NCBI GenBank assembly: GCA_023423995.1
Contig: JAFAEL010000126.1
Location: 1 to 6,996 of the forward strand
Length of the DNA stretch: 6,996 nt
From: Pseudomonadota bacterium
Lineage (GTDB): Bacteria > Pseudomonadota > Alphaproteobacteria > Rhizobiales > Beijerinckiaceae
Direction of reading: 5' to 3'
The notes beneath the pieces were generated by a model. The model made no database searches. It was given only the letters and a program-made list of their open reading frames with translations, and was not told the DNA's origin. Each line of letters starts with the position of its first letter. Within the stretch, counting starts at the first letter, position 1. Below, piece by piece: positions 1 to 6,710 of the stretch. The position numbers were made by a program, and so were the translations under genes.

Positions 1-156
1 GGACGCATCTGCCGCTCTTCCTGGATGCCTACAACCACGCCCGCCGGCTGAAGACCCTGCGCGGCCTCACACCCTACGAACACATCCTCCAGGTCTGGAC
101 CAAAGAGCCGGAACGCTTCAGACTCGATCCGTCACACCACATTCCGGGACCGTACA
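1..156 (+). mobile_element. Right end of an IS481-family insertion sequence (partial)
   Basis: The left part of the window is the 3' end of an insertion sequence that starts upstream. The right boundary is placed at 156 because the DNA there ends in ACA. Read inward on the opposite strand, the terminus is TGTACGGTCCCGGAATG, which fits the TGT...ACA ends usual in the IS481 family. The next six bases, CCTAGC, fit the NCTAGN target known for Bordetella IS481. The boundary falls inside the penultimate transposase codon, so the element appears to rely on its target for a stop codon. The left end and second inverted repeat lie outside the window, so the exact terminus is inferred. Confidence 0.75.
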
Positions 157-161
157 CCTAG
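1..161 (+). CDS. IS481-family transposase, C-terminal fragment
   Basis: The first complete codon is at 3 and the frame runs to TAG at 159-161, giving 52 residues of the C-terminus. The segment contains YNHARRLKTLRGLTPYEHI, then a tryptophan and EPERF, and ends in HHIPGPYT. This is the typical tail of the DDE integrase-like transposases of the IS481 family, which catalyse cut and rejoining of the element ends. The catalytic residues lie upstream of the window. The reading frame is open in the visible part, so the gene may be intact. It faces fhcC tail to tail, and the two stop codons share CTAG at 158-161. The final codon ACC and the stop appear to be completed by target DNA. The family call is from remembered sequence patterns. 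Confidence 0.85.
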   Translation, partial: THLPLFLDAYNHARRLKTLRGLTPYEHILQVWTKEPERFRLDPSHHIPGPYT

Positions 162-162
162 C
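157..162. repeat. Probable target-site copy (CCTAGC) at the IS481 right end
   Basis: CCTAGC directly follows the putative IS terminus ...GTACA. It matches the NCTAGN consensus and 6-bp duplication described for IS481 of Bordetella. It contains TAG on both strands: 159-161 on plus ends the transposase, and 160-158 on minus ends fhcC. The partner copy would be at the left end of the element, upstream of the window. Confidence 0.6.
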
Positions 163-955
163 CGGCGGGCATCAGGATCTCACCTTTGCCCAGGGTGGCA
201 AGGTCGCCCGCCCAGCGATCGAGAGGGCCTGATAAGACCTCGCCCGTGTCATGTGCGAACTGCTCGAGGAGCCTGCGGAGAATCCGCGTGATGACGAGCG
301 GTTGCCGTCCGGTGCGCACGAAGGTCGGCAGGAGCGGACCGCACTCGCGCGCCAGGAGGGTGCCGCGCCTCATGCCATAGCCCGGATAGGCTCCGACCGC
401 TCCGGCTACGATCGTGCCGGCGATGGCCCGGCAGCCCGCATGATCGCCCGCGGCGCCGACGAGGATGAGGCCGCTCCGCATCGTGTCGCCGAGGCGATCC
501 CCGGCGCGACCCTTGATGATGAGCGTGGCCCCGTTCAATCCCGCCTTGGCGCCGTGGAGCGTTCCGCCGGCTGAAGGGCCGGCGTCTCCGTCAATGGTGA
601 TCCGGCCGCCGGCGGCTGCGGTCCCGGCGAAGGGGCCGGCGGAGCCGTGAACCTCGAGGGATCCGTCGGTCATGCCTTCCCCGAGGCGCTGCCCGACGTC
701 GCCTTCGACGACCATCGTGCCCGCCGCCAACTTTGCCCCGACCCTGTCGAGCCGGGCCGAGCCGCCGCGTATGAGCACCCGGCCGGGTTCCCCGACCGCA
801 ATCCCAAAACAATCCCCGAGCGTCAGCCGGTGGCGCGTGGTGCCGACCGGCAGGCGAGCGAGCTCGGCCTCGCTCATTCCGGCAAGCGCGGCGGGGGTGA
901 TGCCCGACAGGTCGAGGCGCTCCGGCGGCTCCTCCAGCAGCGTGAGGACGGTCAT
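158..955 (-). CDS. fhcC: Formyltransferase/hydrolase complex subunit C (FhcC)
   Basis: A 265-residue homologue of subunit C of archaeal formylmethanofuran dehydrogenase. In methylotrophs it is a structural subunit of the cytoplasmic FhcABCD complex, which converts formyl-H4MPT to formate via methylofuran. Residues about 60-200 form a glycine-rich series of short repeats (GDVGQRLGEGM, GRAGDRLGDTM, GAVGAYPGYGM). This is the right-handed beta-helix pattern shared with the C-terminal domain of the glutamate synthase large subunit. The C-terminus has the conserved GDLATLGKGEIL (250-261), so the gene looks complete. The ATG overlaps the fhcD stop as ATGA (952-955), with GGAG (minus strand, 967-964) 8 bases upstream. 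It is the last gene of the operon and its stop lies in the IS481 target site. No terminator is visible before the junction. Confidence 0.93.
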   Translation of the reverse strand: MTVLTLLEEPPERLDLSGITPAALAGMSEAELARLPVGTTRHRLTLGDCFGIAVGEPGRVLIRGGSARLDRVGAKLAAGTMVVEGDVGQRLGEGMTDGSLEVHGSAGPFAGTAAAGGRITIDGDAGPSAGGTLHGAKAGLNGATLIIKGRAGDRLGDTMRSGLILVGAAGDHAGCRAIAGTIVAGAVGAYPGYGMRRGTLLARECGPLLPTFVRTGRQPLVITRILRRLLEQFAHDTGEVLSGPLDRWAGDLATLGKGEILMPAG

Positions 956-1860
956 GCGACCATCTCCGCGAGGTGGAAGTGATGTCGCCCGAGCTTTCCG
1001 CCGTAGTTTCCGGCCGTAACTCCGATGAGCCCGCGCGCGACACCAACGCTGGCCGCCGCATGGAGCCCCGCCCTCATGGCGGCTGCGACGGCGTCGGGGA
1101 ACAGCCCGTCGATAACGATCTCGAGCACGGCATCGACTTCGGCGGGGAGGGCGGACCGCGGCCGCCCCTTCAGGGTCGGGCAGTAGGCATCGTTGGTCGA
1201 GGCGATCACGCCCTTGTACCGCGATCCGACCTTCGAACCCGAGCGGGCGATCCCGCCCGGGAAAGGCAGGATCGCATCCGGCACCGAACGGGCGGCGCTC
1301 ACGGCCGCCTCTGCGGCAGCCAGGGTTCCGGCGAAATCGCGTCCGAGGAAGATCAGGTTTCCGCCACCGACGGCCCCCTCCACCGCACCTGTATCGTGCT
1401 CGCAGACGAATTCGCCATCCATCACGGGAATGCGCCAGTAGCGTCGGCCGCCCAAGCGCTTGGCCGTCTGGAATCCGTCGCCGAAGATCCGGATCCCGGC
1501 GCCGATCTTAAGTCGGGCTGCTCCCTCAGTGCCCGCGTAGCAGGCGGAGCCCGGCGAGGTGAGCACGCATTGCCCGACCCGCTTCAGCAGCGCCGATTGC
1601 AGCCCCTTGCGGTCGAAGCCGAAGAGCAGAACCCGGATGCCGGGGCGCCCGTCGGGCGTCGCCTCCGGCGGGACCACGGCGTCGATCCCGGCCTCGACGC
1701 CGCAGCCGATCACCGAGGTCGCGAAGCCCGTCACGGTGGTTGCCGCGATCTCGGCCCAGCGTGCCGTTTCCCCGGTGATCACGATCCCCGTCGCGGCCAT
1801 GTCGAAGGCCTCGGCGAACGTATCCGCGATCCTGACGCCGTTCAGGCTCAGATCCGGCAT
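952..1860 (-). CDS. fhcD: Formyltransferase/hydrolase complex subunit D: formylmethanofuran (methylofuran):H4MPT formyltransferase
   Basis: A 302-residue homologue of archaeal Ftr, which in methylotrophs transfers the formyl group from N5-formyl-H4MPT to methylofuran. The match to the remembered Methanopyrus Ftr runs the whole length: NGVRIADTFAEAF (7-19), TGFATSVIGCGVEAGID (44-60), PPEATPDGRPG (64-74), RVGQCVLT (94-101), FGDGFQ (126-131), FPGGI..SGSKVGS (200-213), ASTNDAYCPTL (220-230) and GNYGGKLG (284-291). Length is normal for the family and no key block is missing. The ATG at 1860 lies inside the end of fhcA (13-bp overlap). A GAGG about 4 bases upstream supports reinitiation or coupled translation. 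Its own stop overlaps the fhcC start. The enzyme is cytoplasmic, with no signal peptide. Confidence 0.96.
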   Translation of the reverse strand: MPDLSLNGVRIADTFAEAFDMAATGIVITGETARWAEIAATTVTGFATSVIGCGVEAGIDAVVPPEATPDGRPGIRVLLFGFDRKGLQSALLKRVGQCVLTSPGSACYAGTEGAARLKIGAGIRIFGDGFQTAKRLGGRRYWRIPVMDGEFVCEHDTGAVEGAVGGGNLIFLGRDFAGTLAAAEAAVSAARSVPDAILPFPGGIARSGSKVGSRYKGVIASTNDAYCPTLKGRPRSALPAEVDAVLEIVIDGLFPDAVAAAMRAGLHAAASVGVARGLIGVTAGNYGGKLGRHHFHLAEMVA

Positions 1861-3479
1861 GCGACCTCGCTGAAGACCTCGCGACCCGGGAAGGCCGCCT
1901 CTGGAACGGCGAAGCCGGAAAGCCCGACCCCGAACCGCGTCTCGAGATAGGCGTCGGCCCGGCGCGTCATTCCGGGATCAGCCTCGACCGAGAGGGACAG
2001 AGTCCGGCCGGCCTGCCAATCCACCACCTCGCCGTCTTCCACAATTGTCCTTCCATCCTTCAGGACGTGAGCTGCCGCGGAAAACATGGCCGTCCGGTCC
2101 GCGATATCGCGGTAGACGGCCACGTCCGCCCGGGCGCCGGGTCGGAGATGGCCGCGATCATCAAAGCCGAGGAGGCGCGCCGGGCCCGACCGCGTCATCG
2201 CGGCAACCTCGCTGAGTGTGTACTCGCGTTCCAGGCGGCCGACGGAGGAACGCTCGGCCACCGCCCGGGGGAGGGTAGCAAGCTCCCGGTCGCGCTCCTC
2301 CCTGTCCATCAGCAGGTGCAGGATGCGGGGATAGGCCGTGAACGGACCGCCATTGGGGTGGTCCGTCGTCAGGAGGATGCGCTCCGGATCGGGCGAAAGC
2401 AGCATCAGCTCGAGCCCGATCGCAAACTGCAGGGCGCTTGTGGCGCCCGCGCGCCGATACCTGAATGGGACGAGGCCGCCTCCCTCCGCATCCCCGGCGA
2501 CGAGTGCCCATTTTCGCGGGGAAGCCGCCTTTCGCCCCTCGAACTGGCGAATGACGTCGAGCGACAGGGTGCAGGTCTGGCCGAAGACGACCTGCCCCAC
2601 ATCCATCGTCGCGTTCGGATTCTCGGCGATGGCGGCAGTGAAGCGTTCCGCCGCGGAGCGGAAGCCGCTCGAGACCGCCCCGGGCTCCGCCTCGGCATAG
2701 GCGTAGAACTGCGCATGAGCGAAGTGGATGCGACGGCCTTCCGCCGCCGCGAGCGTCTGGATCAGCGTCTCGTCGGCACCCGGCAGGCCGAGATTGCTGC
2801 AATGGACGTGCAGTGGGTGCGGCACGCCGAGCTCATCGACGGCATCGAGCAGCGCCTGGAGGATGTGCCGGGACGTGAGCCCGTATGCGGGAACCTCGTC
2901 ATCCAGTCCGAACCGGACGGCACCCTCCTTGAAGGCGACCGCCCCGCCTGCATTCACGACCTTCACGCCAAGGCCGCGGGAAGTGGCGAGCGTCAGCGCG
3001 ACGAGGTCGCGGACGGCCTCGGAGCTCTCCCTGTCGCGCAAGAGCGCCAGCAACTGGTCGTCATTGCCGAGGACCGAAAGCGCGCCTTTGTCGAGGCAAG
3101 GGATGTCGGACAGTTCGAGATGTGTCGCGAGCGCGTTCGTGGGCGCCAGGGCCGGCTCGATCGCGGTCGTATAGCCCATTCGCGCATAGGCGGCCCCGAT
3201 TGTCCGCGCCGAGCCGGTGACGCCGGGAAGCCCGCCGTCTTCGTCCACCTGAAGCTCGGGTAGGAGGAGCCGGGACAGGATCACGTTGCCGCCCGCGATA
3301 TGGCTGTGCACCTCGATCGCACCGGCCATCACGACGTGCCCGTCCGCGTCGATCCTCCGATCGGCCCGGCCATCCGCCGGCGGCTCGACCACGCGCTCGT
3401 CCTGAAGCCAGACGTCCCCGATCGCATCCCGCGCCGTGGTCGGGTCGACCACGCGCCCGCCGGCGATGCAGGTCAGCAT
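1848..3479 (-). CDS. fhcA: Formyltransferase/hydrolase complex subunit A: formyl-methylofuran hydrolase (amidohydrolase)
   Basis: A 543-residue metal-dependent amidohydrolase homologous to subunit A of formylmethanofuran dehydrogenase. It hydrolyses formyl-methylofuran to formate, completing the FhcD reaction. Metal-binding motifs are in place: HSH at 58-60 in EVHSHIAGGNV, K173 in GVKVVNAGG as candidate carboxylated lysine, HVHCSN at 224-229, H252/H255 in IHFAHAQFYAY, and D373 in TTDHPNGGP. The ATG at 3479 is preferred because the protein then starts MLTCIAGGRVVDP, as in the family, with a 7-bp overlap with fhcB. An in-frame GTG at 3509 would add ten unconserved residues. The ribosome site before 3479 is weak, which fits translational coupling to fhcB. 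The 3' end overlaps fhcD by 13 bp. Confidence 0.95.
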   Translation of the reverse strand: MLTCIAGGRVVDPTTARDAIGDVWLQDERVVEPPADGRADRRIDADGHVVMAGAIEVHSHIAGGNVILSRLLLPELQVDEDGGLPGVTGSARTIGAAYARMGYTTAIEPALAPTNALATHLELSDIPCLDKGALSVLGNDDQLLALLRDRESSEAVRDLVALTLATSRGLGVKVVNAGGAVAFKEGAVRFGLDDEVPAYGLTSRHILQALLDAVDELGVPHPLHVHCSNLGLPGADETLIQTLAAAEGRRIHFAHAQFYAYAEAEPGAVSSGFRSAAERFTAAIAENPNATMDVGQVVFGQTCTLSLDVIRQFEGRKAASPRKWALVAGDAEGGGLVPFRYRRAGATSALQFAIGLELMLLSPDPERILLTTDHPNGGPFTAYPRILHLLMDREERDRELATLPRAVAERSSVGRLEREYTLSEVAAMTRSGPARLLGFDDRGHLRPGARADVAVYRDIADRTAMFSAAAHVLKDGRTIVEDGEVVDWQAGRTLSLSVEADPGMTRRADAYLETRFGVGLSGFAVPEAAFPGREVFSEVACRI

Positions 3480-4537
3480 GGCGCCCGCCGAAAACGGAGC
3501 GCCTCGCACCCGAGCCGCGCGAGGGCGTCCGCCGCCGTGATCGCCTCGCCCTGGCGAGCCGCCGCCCGGTGCTCGATGGCGCCACGGCAGTCGTCCCAGA
3601 CAGCGCCGTCGCAGACGACCCCTGGGACCCCGACCTCGATGACGATGCGCGCCTCGTCACCTGTTGGCTCGCCAAGGAGCGCGAGCTCGGGCCGTTCCGG
3701 CCCCGAGGGTGCCGGCGCCGGCAGGGACGCCAGCCAGAGCACGGCGTCCACCTCTCCGGCGGAGACGGCGCGCCTCAGGTCGAAGCGCCAGGGATCATGC
3801 TCGGCCGAACCACGCCCGAAACCCTGTCGGGGCGGCAGGCCGGTCGTCCAGGCCGAGACCTGGATCACACACTGCCCCTGCCAGGCATCCGCGAGCGGTA
3901 AAGCGAAGCACCGTGCAGTGTCGTTCAACTCCTGAAGCAGTTCGGTCAGCATCTGAGAGGCGAGCTCGCCCAGCTCGCCGGGGTCGTAAAGCACGACGCC
4001 GAACCGGGCCGTCCGCAGGTTCTCGGCAAGGGCGGTCACCTCGGGATCGGCCGCGATCCGCCCAGCCGTGACAGCCCTGAGGAGGCCGATGCTCGCGGGA
4101 AGCCCGGCCAGGTGCAGTGGGTGTGCCATATGCCCCACGTCCGGCGGCGGCACCCCGCCGAGCGCGACGATCCTTCGGAGCGCTCCGGCCGTCCGGCCTG
4201 TCACAGGGCCCCGGCTCGCGAGACGGCGCAGCATGGATGACGCGGCCGCAGCCTCCCCGATCGCCAGGACGAAGTCGGCTCGGGCCAGGGCCTCGGCCGG
4301 GGTTGTCGCGATCGTGCCCGAGGCGGCGAAGCCGGCGAGCGCCGCATAGAGCTCAGTGGACGCGAGAGGATCGACGATCCCGCCGACGACTTCCGCGAGG
4401 CGAATGCCCGCCCGGATGCCGTCCACATCGGCGACGAGCCCCGCAATTGCGGGCAGCCGGGCCTCCGCGATGACAGCGGCTGCAGCCGTGAGAGCTGCTT
4501 CTCGATCCACCCGCGCTCCATTGATCCAGGCCGCCAT
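3473..4537 (-). CDS. fhcB: Formyltransferase/hydrolase complex subunit B (FhcB)
   Basis: A 354-residue protein distantly related to formylmethanofuran dehydrogenase subunit B. In methanogens that subunit holds molybdo- or tungstopterin and an Fe-S cluster. Here the N-terminal Cys-rich cluster motif is absent: the first 200 residues contain no cysteine. This fits bacterial FhcB proteins, which are scaffolds without redox activity. Recognisable parts are the opening WINGARVDREAAL (4-16) with RLPAIAGL (27-34), and SAWTTGLPPRQGFGRG (228-243) followed by HDPWRFDLRRA, near the conserved TG-P region of the family. The ATG at 4537 is the only ATG, GTG or TTG start before an in-frame stop at 4579-4577. 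A GGAG at 4555-4552 is 14 bases away, a poor spacing. It is the first gene of the operon. Identity rests partly on operon position. Confidence 0.9.
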   Translation of the reverse strand: MAAWINGARVDREAALTAAAAVIAEARLPAIAGLVADVDGIRAGIRLAEVVGGIVDPLASTELYAALAGFAASGTIATTPAEALARADFVLAIGEAAAASSMLRRLASRGPVTGRTAGALRRIVALGGVPPPDVGHMAHPLHLAGLPASIGLLRAVTAGRIAADPEVTALAENLRTARFGVVLYDPGELGELASQMLTELLQELNDTARCFALPLADAWQGQCVIQVSAWTTGLPPRQGFGRGSAEHDPWRFDLRRAVSAGEVDAVLWLASLPAPAPSGPERPELALLGEPTGDEARIVIEVGVPGVVCDGAVWDDCRGAIEHRAAARQGEAITAADALARLGCEALRFRRAPC

Positions 4538-4774
4538 CAGCCGCGCCGCTGCTCCGTGCCGCCTGAACCGAAGCCTCTACGCCCGACTTTCCGCTCGTCC
4601 GCGAAGATGTCGATCGATCAAGCAACGCTGCCGAGAGTGCCTGTCGCCCATCAGGGGGGCAAGGGCCCAGCGCGGCGTAAATTATTCTATGATGTTTCTA
4701 AGAGCATGCTGAGTTGCGGCGGATCGCTCGTGCATGTGAAGCTGGCAAAGACTTCGGGTGGGAGGCGCGGCCAG
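4538..4774. promoter_or_regulatory. Divergent intergenic region between fhcB and the RFAP synthase-like gene
   Basis: These 237 bases separate two divergent operons and have no convincing gene. An AT-rich island at about 4677-4702 stands out from the GC-rich surroundings. It holds a plus-strand -10-like TATGAT (4688-4693) and a minus-strand TAGAAT (4689-4684), but I found no good -35 partner for either. An 8-bp palindrome AGCATGCT lies at 4703-4710, another (TCGATCGA) at 4610-4617, and a run of six G at 4654-4659. These may be operator or promoter parts. The plus frame is open across the region, so a longer N-terminus for the downstream protein cannot be fully excluded. Confidence 0.5.
4756..4765 (+). 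promoter_or_regulatory. Shine-Dalgarno sequence deciding the GTG start at 4775
   Basis: GGGTGGGAGG contains a perfect GGAGG core at 4761-4765, nine bases before GTG at 4775-4777. The upstream in-frame candidates (GTG 4556, ATG 4607, ATG 4706) have no comparable site, so this signal fixes the likely start of the RFAP synthase-like gene. Confidence 0.7.
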
Positions 4775-5788
4775 GTGGCTTCACAGCCGATACGAGGTAG
4801 CCAAGCCGTCGTGGTGCGGGCGCCTGCGCGGCTGCATCTCGGATTTCTGGACCTCCATGGCGGCCTCGGGCGCTGCTTCGGCAGCATAGGCCTGGCCCTC
4901 GAGGAGCCTTTCACAGAGCTTCAACTGCAGCCCTCGAGAGAGCTGTGCTGCGAGGGCTCGGAAGCCAGTCGCGTGCGCCGGCTGTGCCTTGCGGCGGCCG
5001 AGCATCTTGAGGTCGAGGCCCTTTGTCGGATCGTGACGACCACTGCGATACCGGCTCATGCAGGTCTCGGCTCCGGCACGCAGCTCGCGCTCGCAATCGG
5101 GGGCGGGATCGCCCGGCTCAACGGCCGCGCGTTCACGCCCGCCGCGGCAGAGGCGCTGGATCGCGGCAATCGCTCCGGGGTAGGCATCGCTGCGTTCTTC
5201 CAAGGCGGATTGATTGTCGATGGAGGCCGACGGAGCGGCCACGGCCTGCCGCCCGTGATCGCGCGCCTCGACTTTCCGGCCGACTGGCGGGTGCTGCTGG
5301 TGCTCGATCCGGATAGGGCCGGCTTCCATGGCGAGGGTGAGCGCGCAGCCTTCGCGCGGCTCCCCGCTTTCCCGGAACATGACGCCGACCGGATCTCCCG
5401 GACGGTCCTCATGCAGATCCTGCCTGCCTTGGCCGAGCAGGACCTGCCGGGCTTCGGCGCAGGGATCGCGGACATCCAGCGCCGGCTTGGGGACCATTTC
5501 GCCCCGGCGCAGGGCGGCCGCTATACGAGTCCGCGCGTCGCGGCCGCGATGGCGGCTGTCGAGGCGCTCGGAATCGGCGGTGCCGGACAGAGCTCCTGGG
5601 GCCCGACCGGCTTCGCCTTTGTTGGTTCCGAGGCGGAGGCGGCGGATGTCGTTCGCTGGCTCAGGCGGCCGGGAGGCCCGGCCGACGGGCTTCGCATCCT
5701 GGCTGTCCGCGGACGGAACGGGCCGGCCGAGATCCGGCTGGTCGAAGCGGGGGAGAGGGCCGCCCGCGGCGCTCTCCTGAACGCTTGA
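4775..5788 (+). CDS. Beta-ribofuranosylaminobenzene 5'-phosphate (RFAP) synthase-like protein (methylotroph 'orf4')
   Basis: A 337-residue GHMP-superfamily protein related to MptG/RFAP synthase. That enzyme joins an aminobenzoate to phosphoribosyl pyrophosphate with loss of CO2 and pyrophosphate, an early committed step of (H4)methanopterin synthesis. Seen in the sequence: an N-terminal strand VVVRAPARLHLGFLDLHG (12-29), the glycine-rich GHMP loop IPAHAGLGSGTQLALAIG (92-109), RGNRSGVGIAAF (130-141) and a C-terminal GGAGQSSWGPTGFAF (268-282) typical of the family. GTG at 4775 is chosen because of a strong GGAGG nine bases upstream and because conserved sequence begins about ten residues later. 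An unsupported in-frame extension reaches 4556. It is the first gene of the plus operon and ends 19 bases before mtdB. Substrate specificity is from family knowledge. Confidence 0.9.
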   Translation: MASQPIRGSQAVVVRAPARLHLGFLDLHGGLGRCFGSIGLALEEPFTELQLQPSRELCCEGSEASRVRRLCLAAAEHLEVEALCRIVTTTAIPAHAGLGSGTQLALAIGGGIARLNGRAFTPAAAEALDRGNRSGVGIAAFFQGGLIVDGGRRSGHGLPPVIARLDFPADWRVLLVLDPDRAGFHGEGERAAFARLPAFPEHDADRISRTVLMQILPALAEQDLPGFGAGIADIQRRLGDHFAPAQGGRYTSPRVAAAMAAVEALGIGGAGQSSWGPTGFAFVGSEAEAADVVRWLRRPGGPADGLRILAVRGRNGPAEIRLVEAGERAARGALLNA

Positions 5789-5807
5789 GCGCGAGGCTCA
5801 TCCTCCG

Positions 5808-6710
5808 ATGGCGCGCTCCATACTCCATATGCTCAGTCCGACGAAGCATGTAAGCCCGTTCGACGTGAACATGGCCGTCGATGCCGGCTTCGACGTGATC
5901 GTGCCTCATCCGGACGTTCTGCCGGGCGAAGTCGGCGCGCTCGTGCAGGACGCGATCTTCTCCCGCTCGCCCCAGGATGGCAGCCGGACCTGCGTCTTCA
6001 TCGGCGGTAAGGACGCAGAAACCGCGCTCGACATGTTTGCCTCTGCCAAGGCGGCCTTCGTGCCGCCATTCCGTCTGAGCCTCTTCGTCGATCCGGGCGG
6101 CTCGTTCACGACGGCGGCGGCAATGATCGCGATCGTGTCCCGCAAGCTGCGCGACCTCTCTGGAAGCGGGCTTTCCGGGCGTCGCGTCCTGATCTTCGGC
6201 GGTACGGGCGTGGTCGCCTACGGGGCGGCGGTGCTCGCCACAGGCGAGGGCGCGCGGCCGGTTCTCGTCGGCTATGACGGGCGCGATCGCGTGGCCCGCA
6301 TCGCCGAGGCGATCCGGGCCAGGTTCGGCGCGGAGGTCGAGGCTTTGGACGGCTCGACGCCGGAGCTCCGGCGCAGGGCCATCGGAGATGCGGAGGTCGT
6401 CCTCTCCGCCGCCAAGGCCGGAATCCAGGTTCTTACCGGCGAGGACCTCCGGCACGCCGCGAAGCTGTCGGTGGCGGCGGACGTGAACGCGGTTCCGCCA
6501 TCCGGCATCGCGGGGCTCGAGCTTCAAGCGAACGGCTCCCCGCTCGGCGGCAGCGGGCGTACATTCGGCGTTGGCGCGCTCGCGATCGGCAACGTCAAGT
6601 ACCAGACCGAGCTGGGGCTGTTCCGGCGCATGCTGGCCTCGGAGAAGCCGCTCGCCGTCGGCCTGCAGGAGGCCTTCGCGCTTGCCTCCGAGATCGCGGG
6701 ACGTGCCTGA
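5808..6710 (+). CDS. mtdB: Methylene-tetrahydromethanopterin dehydrogenase MtdB
   Basis: A 300-residue cytoplasmic enzyme that oxidises methylene-H4MPT to methenyl-H4MPT with NAD(P)+, the first redox step after formaldehyde is captured on H4MPT. The start MARSILHMLSPTKHVSPFDVNMA closely follows remembered Methylorubrum MtdB rather than MtdA, as do IFSRSPQDGSRT (50-61), FIGGKDA (64-70), DPGGSFTTAAAM (95-106) and the end block GVGALAIGNVKYQT (254-267). The nucleotide-binding loop is FGGTGVV (130-136), and VAADVNAVPPSGI (222-234) is conserved. Length equals the family norm. The ATG at 5808 follows the RFAP synthase-like gene by 19 bases, with GAGG at 5793-5796 at a long 11-base spacing. Its 3' end overlaps the next gene by 8 bp. 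MtdA is the main alternative and fits less well. Confidence 0.95.
   Translation: MARSILHMLSPTKHVSPFDVNMAVDAGFDVIVPHPDVLPGEVGALVQDAIFSRSPQDGSRTCVFIGGKDAETALDMFASAKAAFVPPFRLSLFVDPGGSFTTAAAMIAIVSRKLRDLSGSGLSGRRVLIFGGTGVVAYGAAVLATGEGARPVLVGYDGRDRVARIAEAIRARFGAEVEALDGSTPELRRRAIGDAEVVLSAAKAGIQVLTGEDLRHAAKLSVAADVNAVPPSGIAGLELQANGSPLGGSGRTFGVGALAIGNVKYQTELGLFRRMLASEKPLAVGLQEAFALASEIAGRA

Noticed and set aside
973..1950. 325-codon open frame on the plus strand opposite fhcD and the end of fhcA
   Set aside because: Composition is Arg/Gly/Pro-rich with no recognisable motif, and it lies entirely antisense to a strongly conserved gene. Long antisense frames are expected at this GC content.
2067..3263. 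398-codon open frame on the plus strand inside fhcA
   Set aside because: It is a codon-position shadow of fhcA. No family resemblance or supported start was seen, while fhcA has all its catalytic motifs.
4353..4625. 90-codon minus-strand frame overlapping the fhcB start and the intergenic region
   Set aside because: Ser/Arg-rich low-information sequence in another frame of fhcB, with no conserved motif; judged to be a shadow.
4654..4673. G run with following GGGCCC as a possible quadruplex or terminator
   Set aside because: There are not four regularly spaced G tracts, no clear hairpin and no T run follows. It is mentioned only as part of the intergenic region.
5786..5810. Possible terminator or promoter between the RFAP synthase-like gene and mtdB
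   Set aside because: The gap is only 19 bases, and I judged the GAGGctcatCCTC inverted pattern too small to be a terminator. The genes are best read as one operon.
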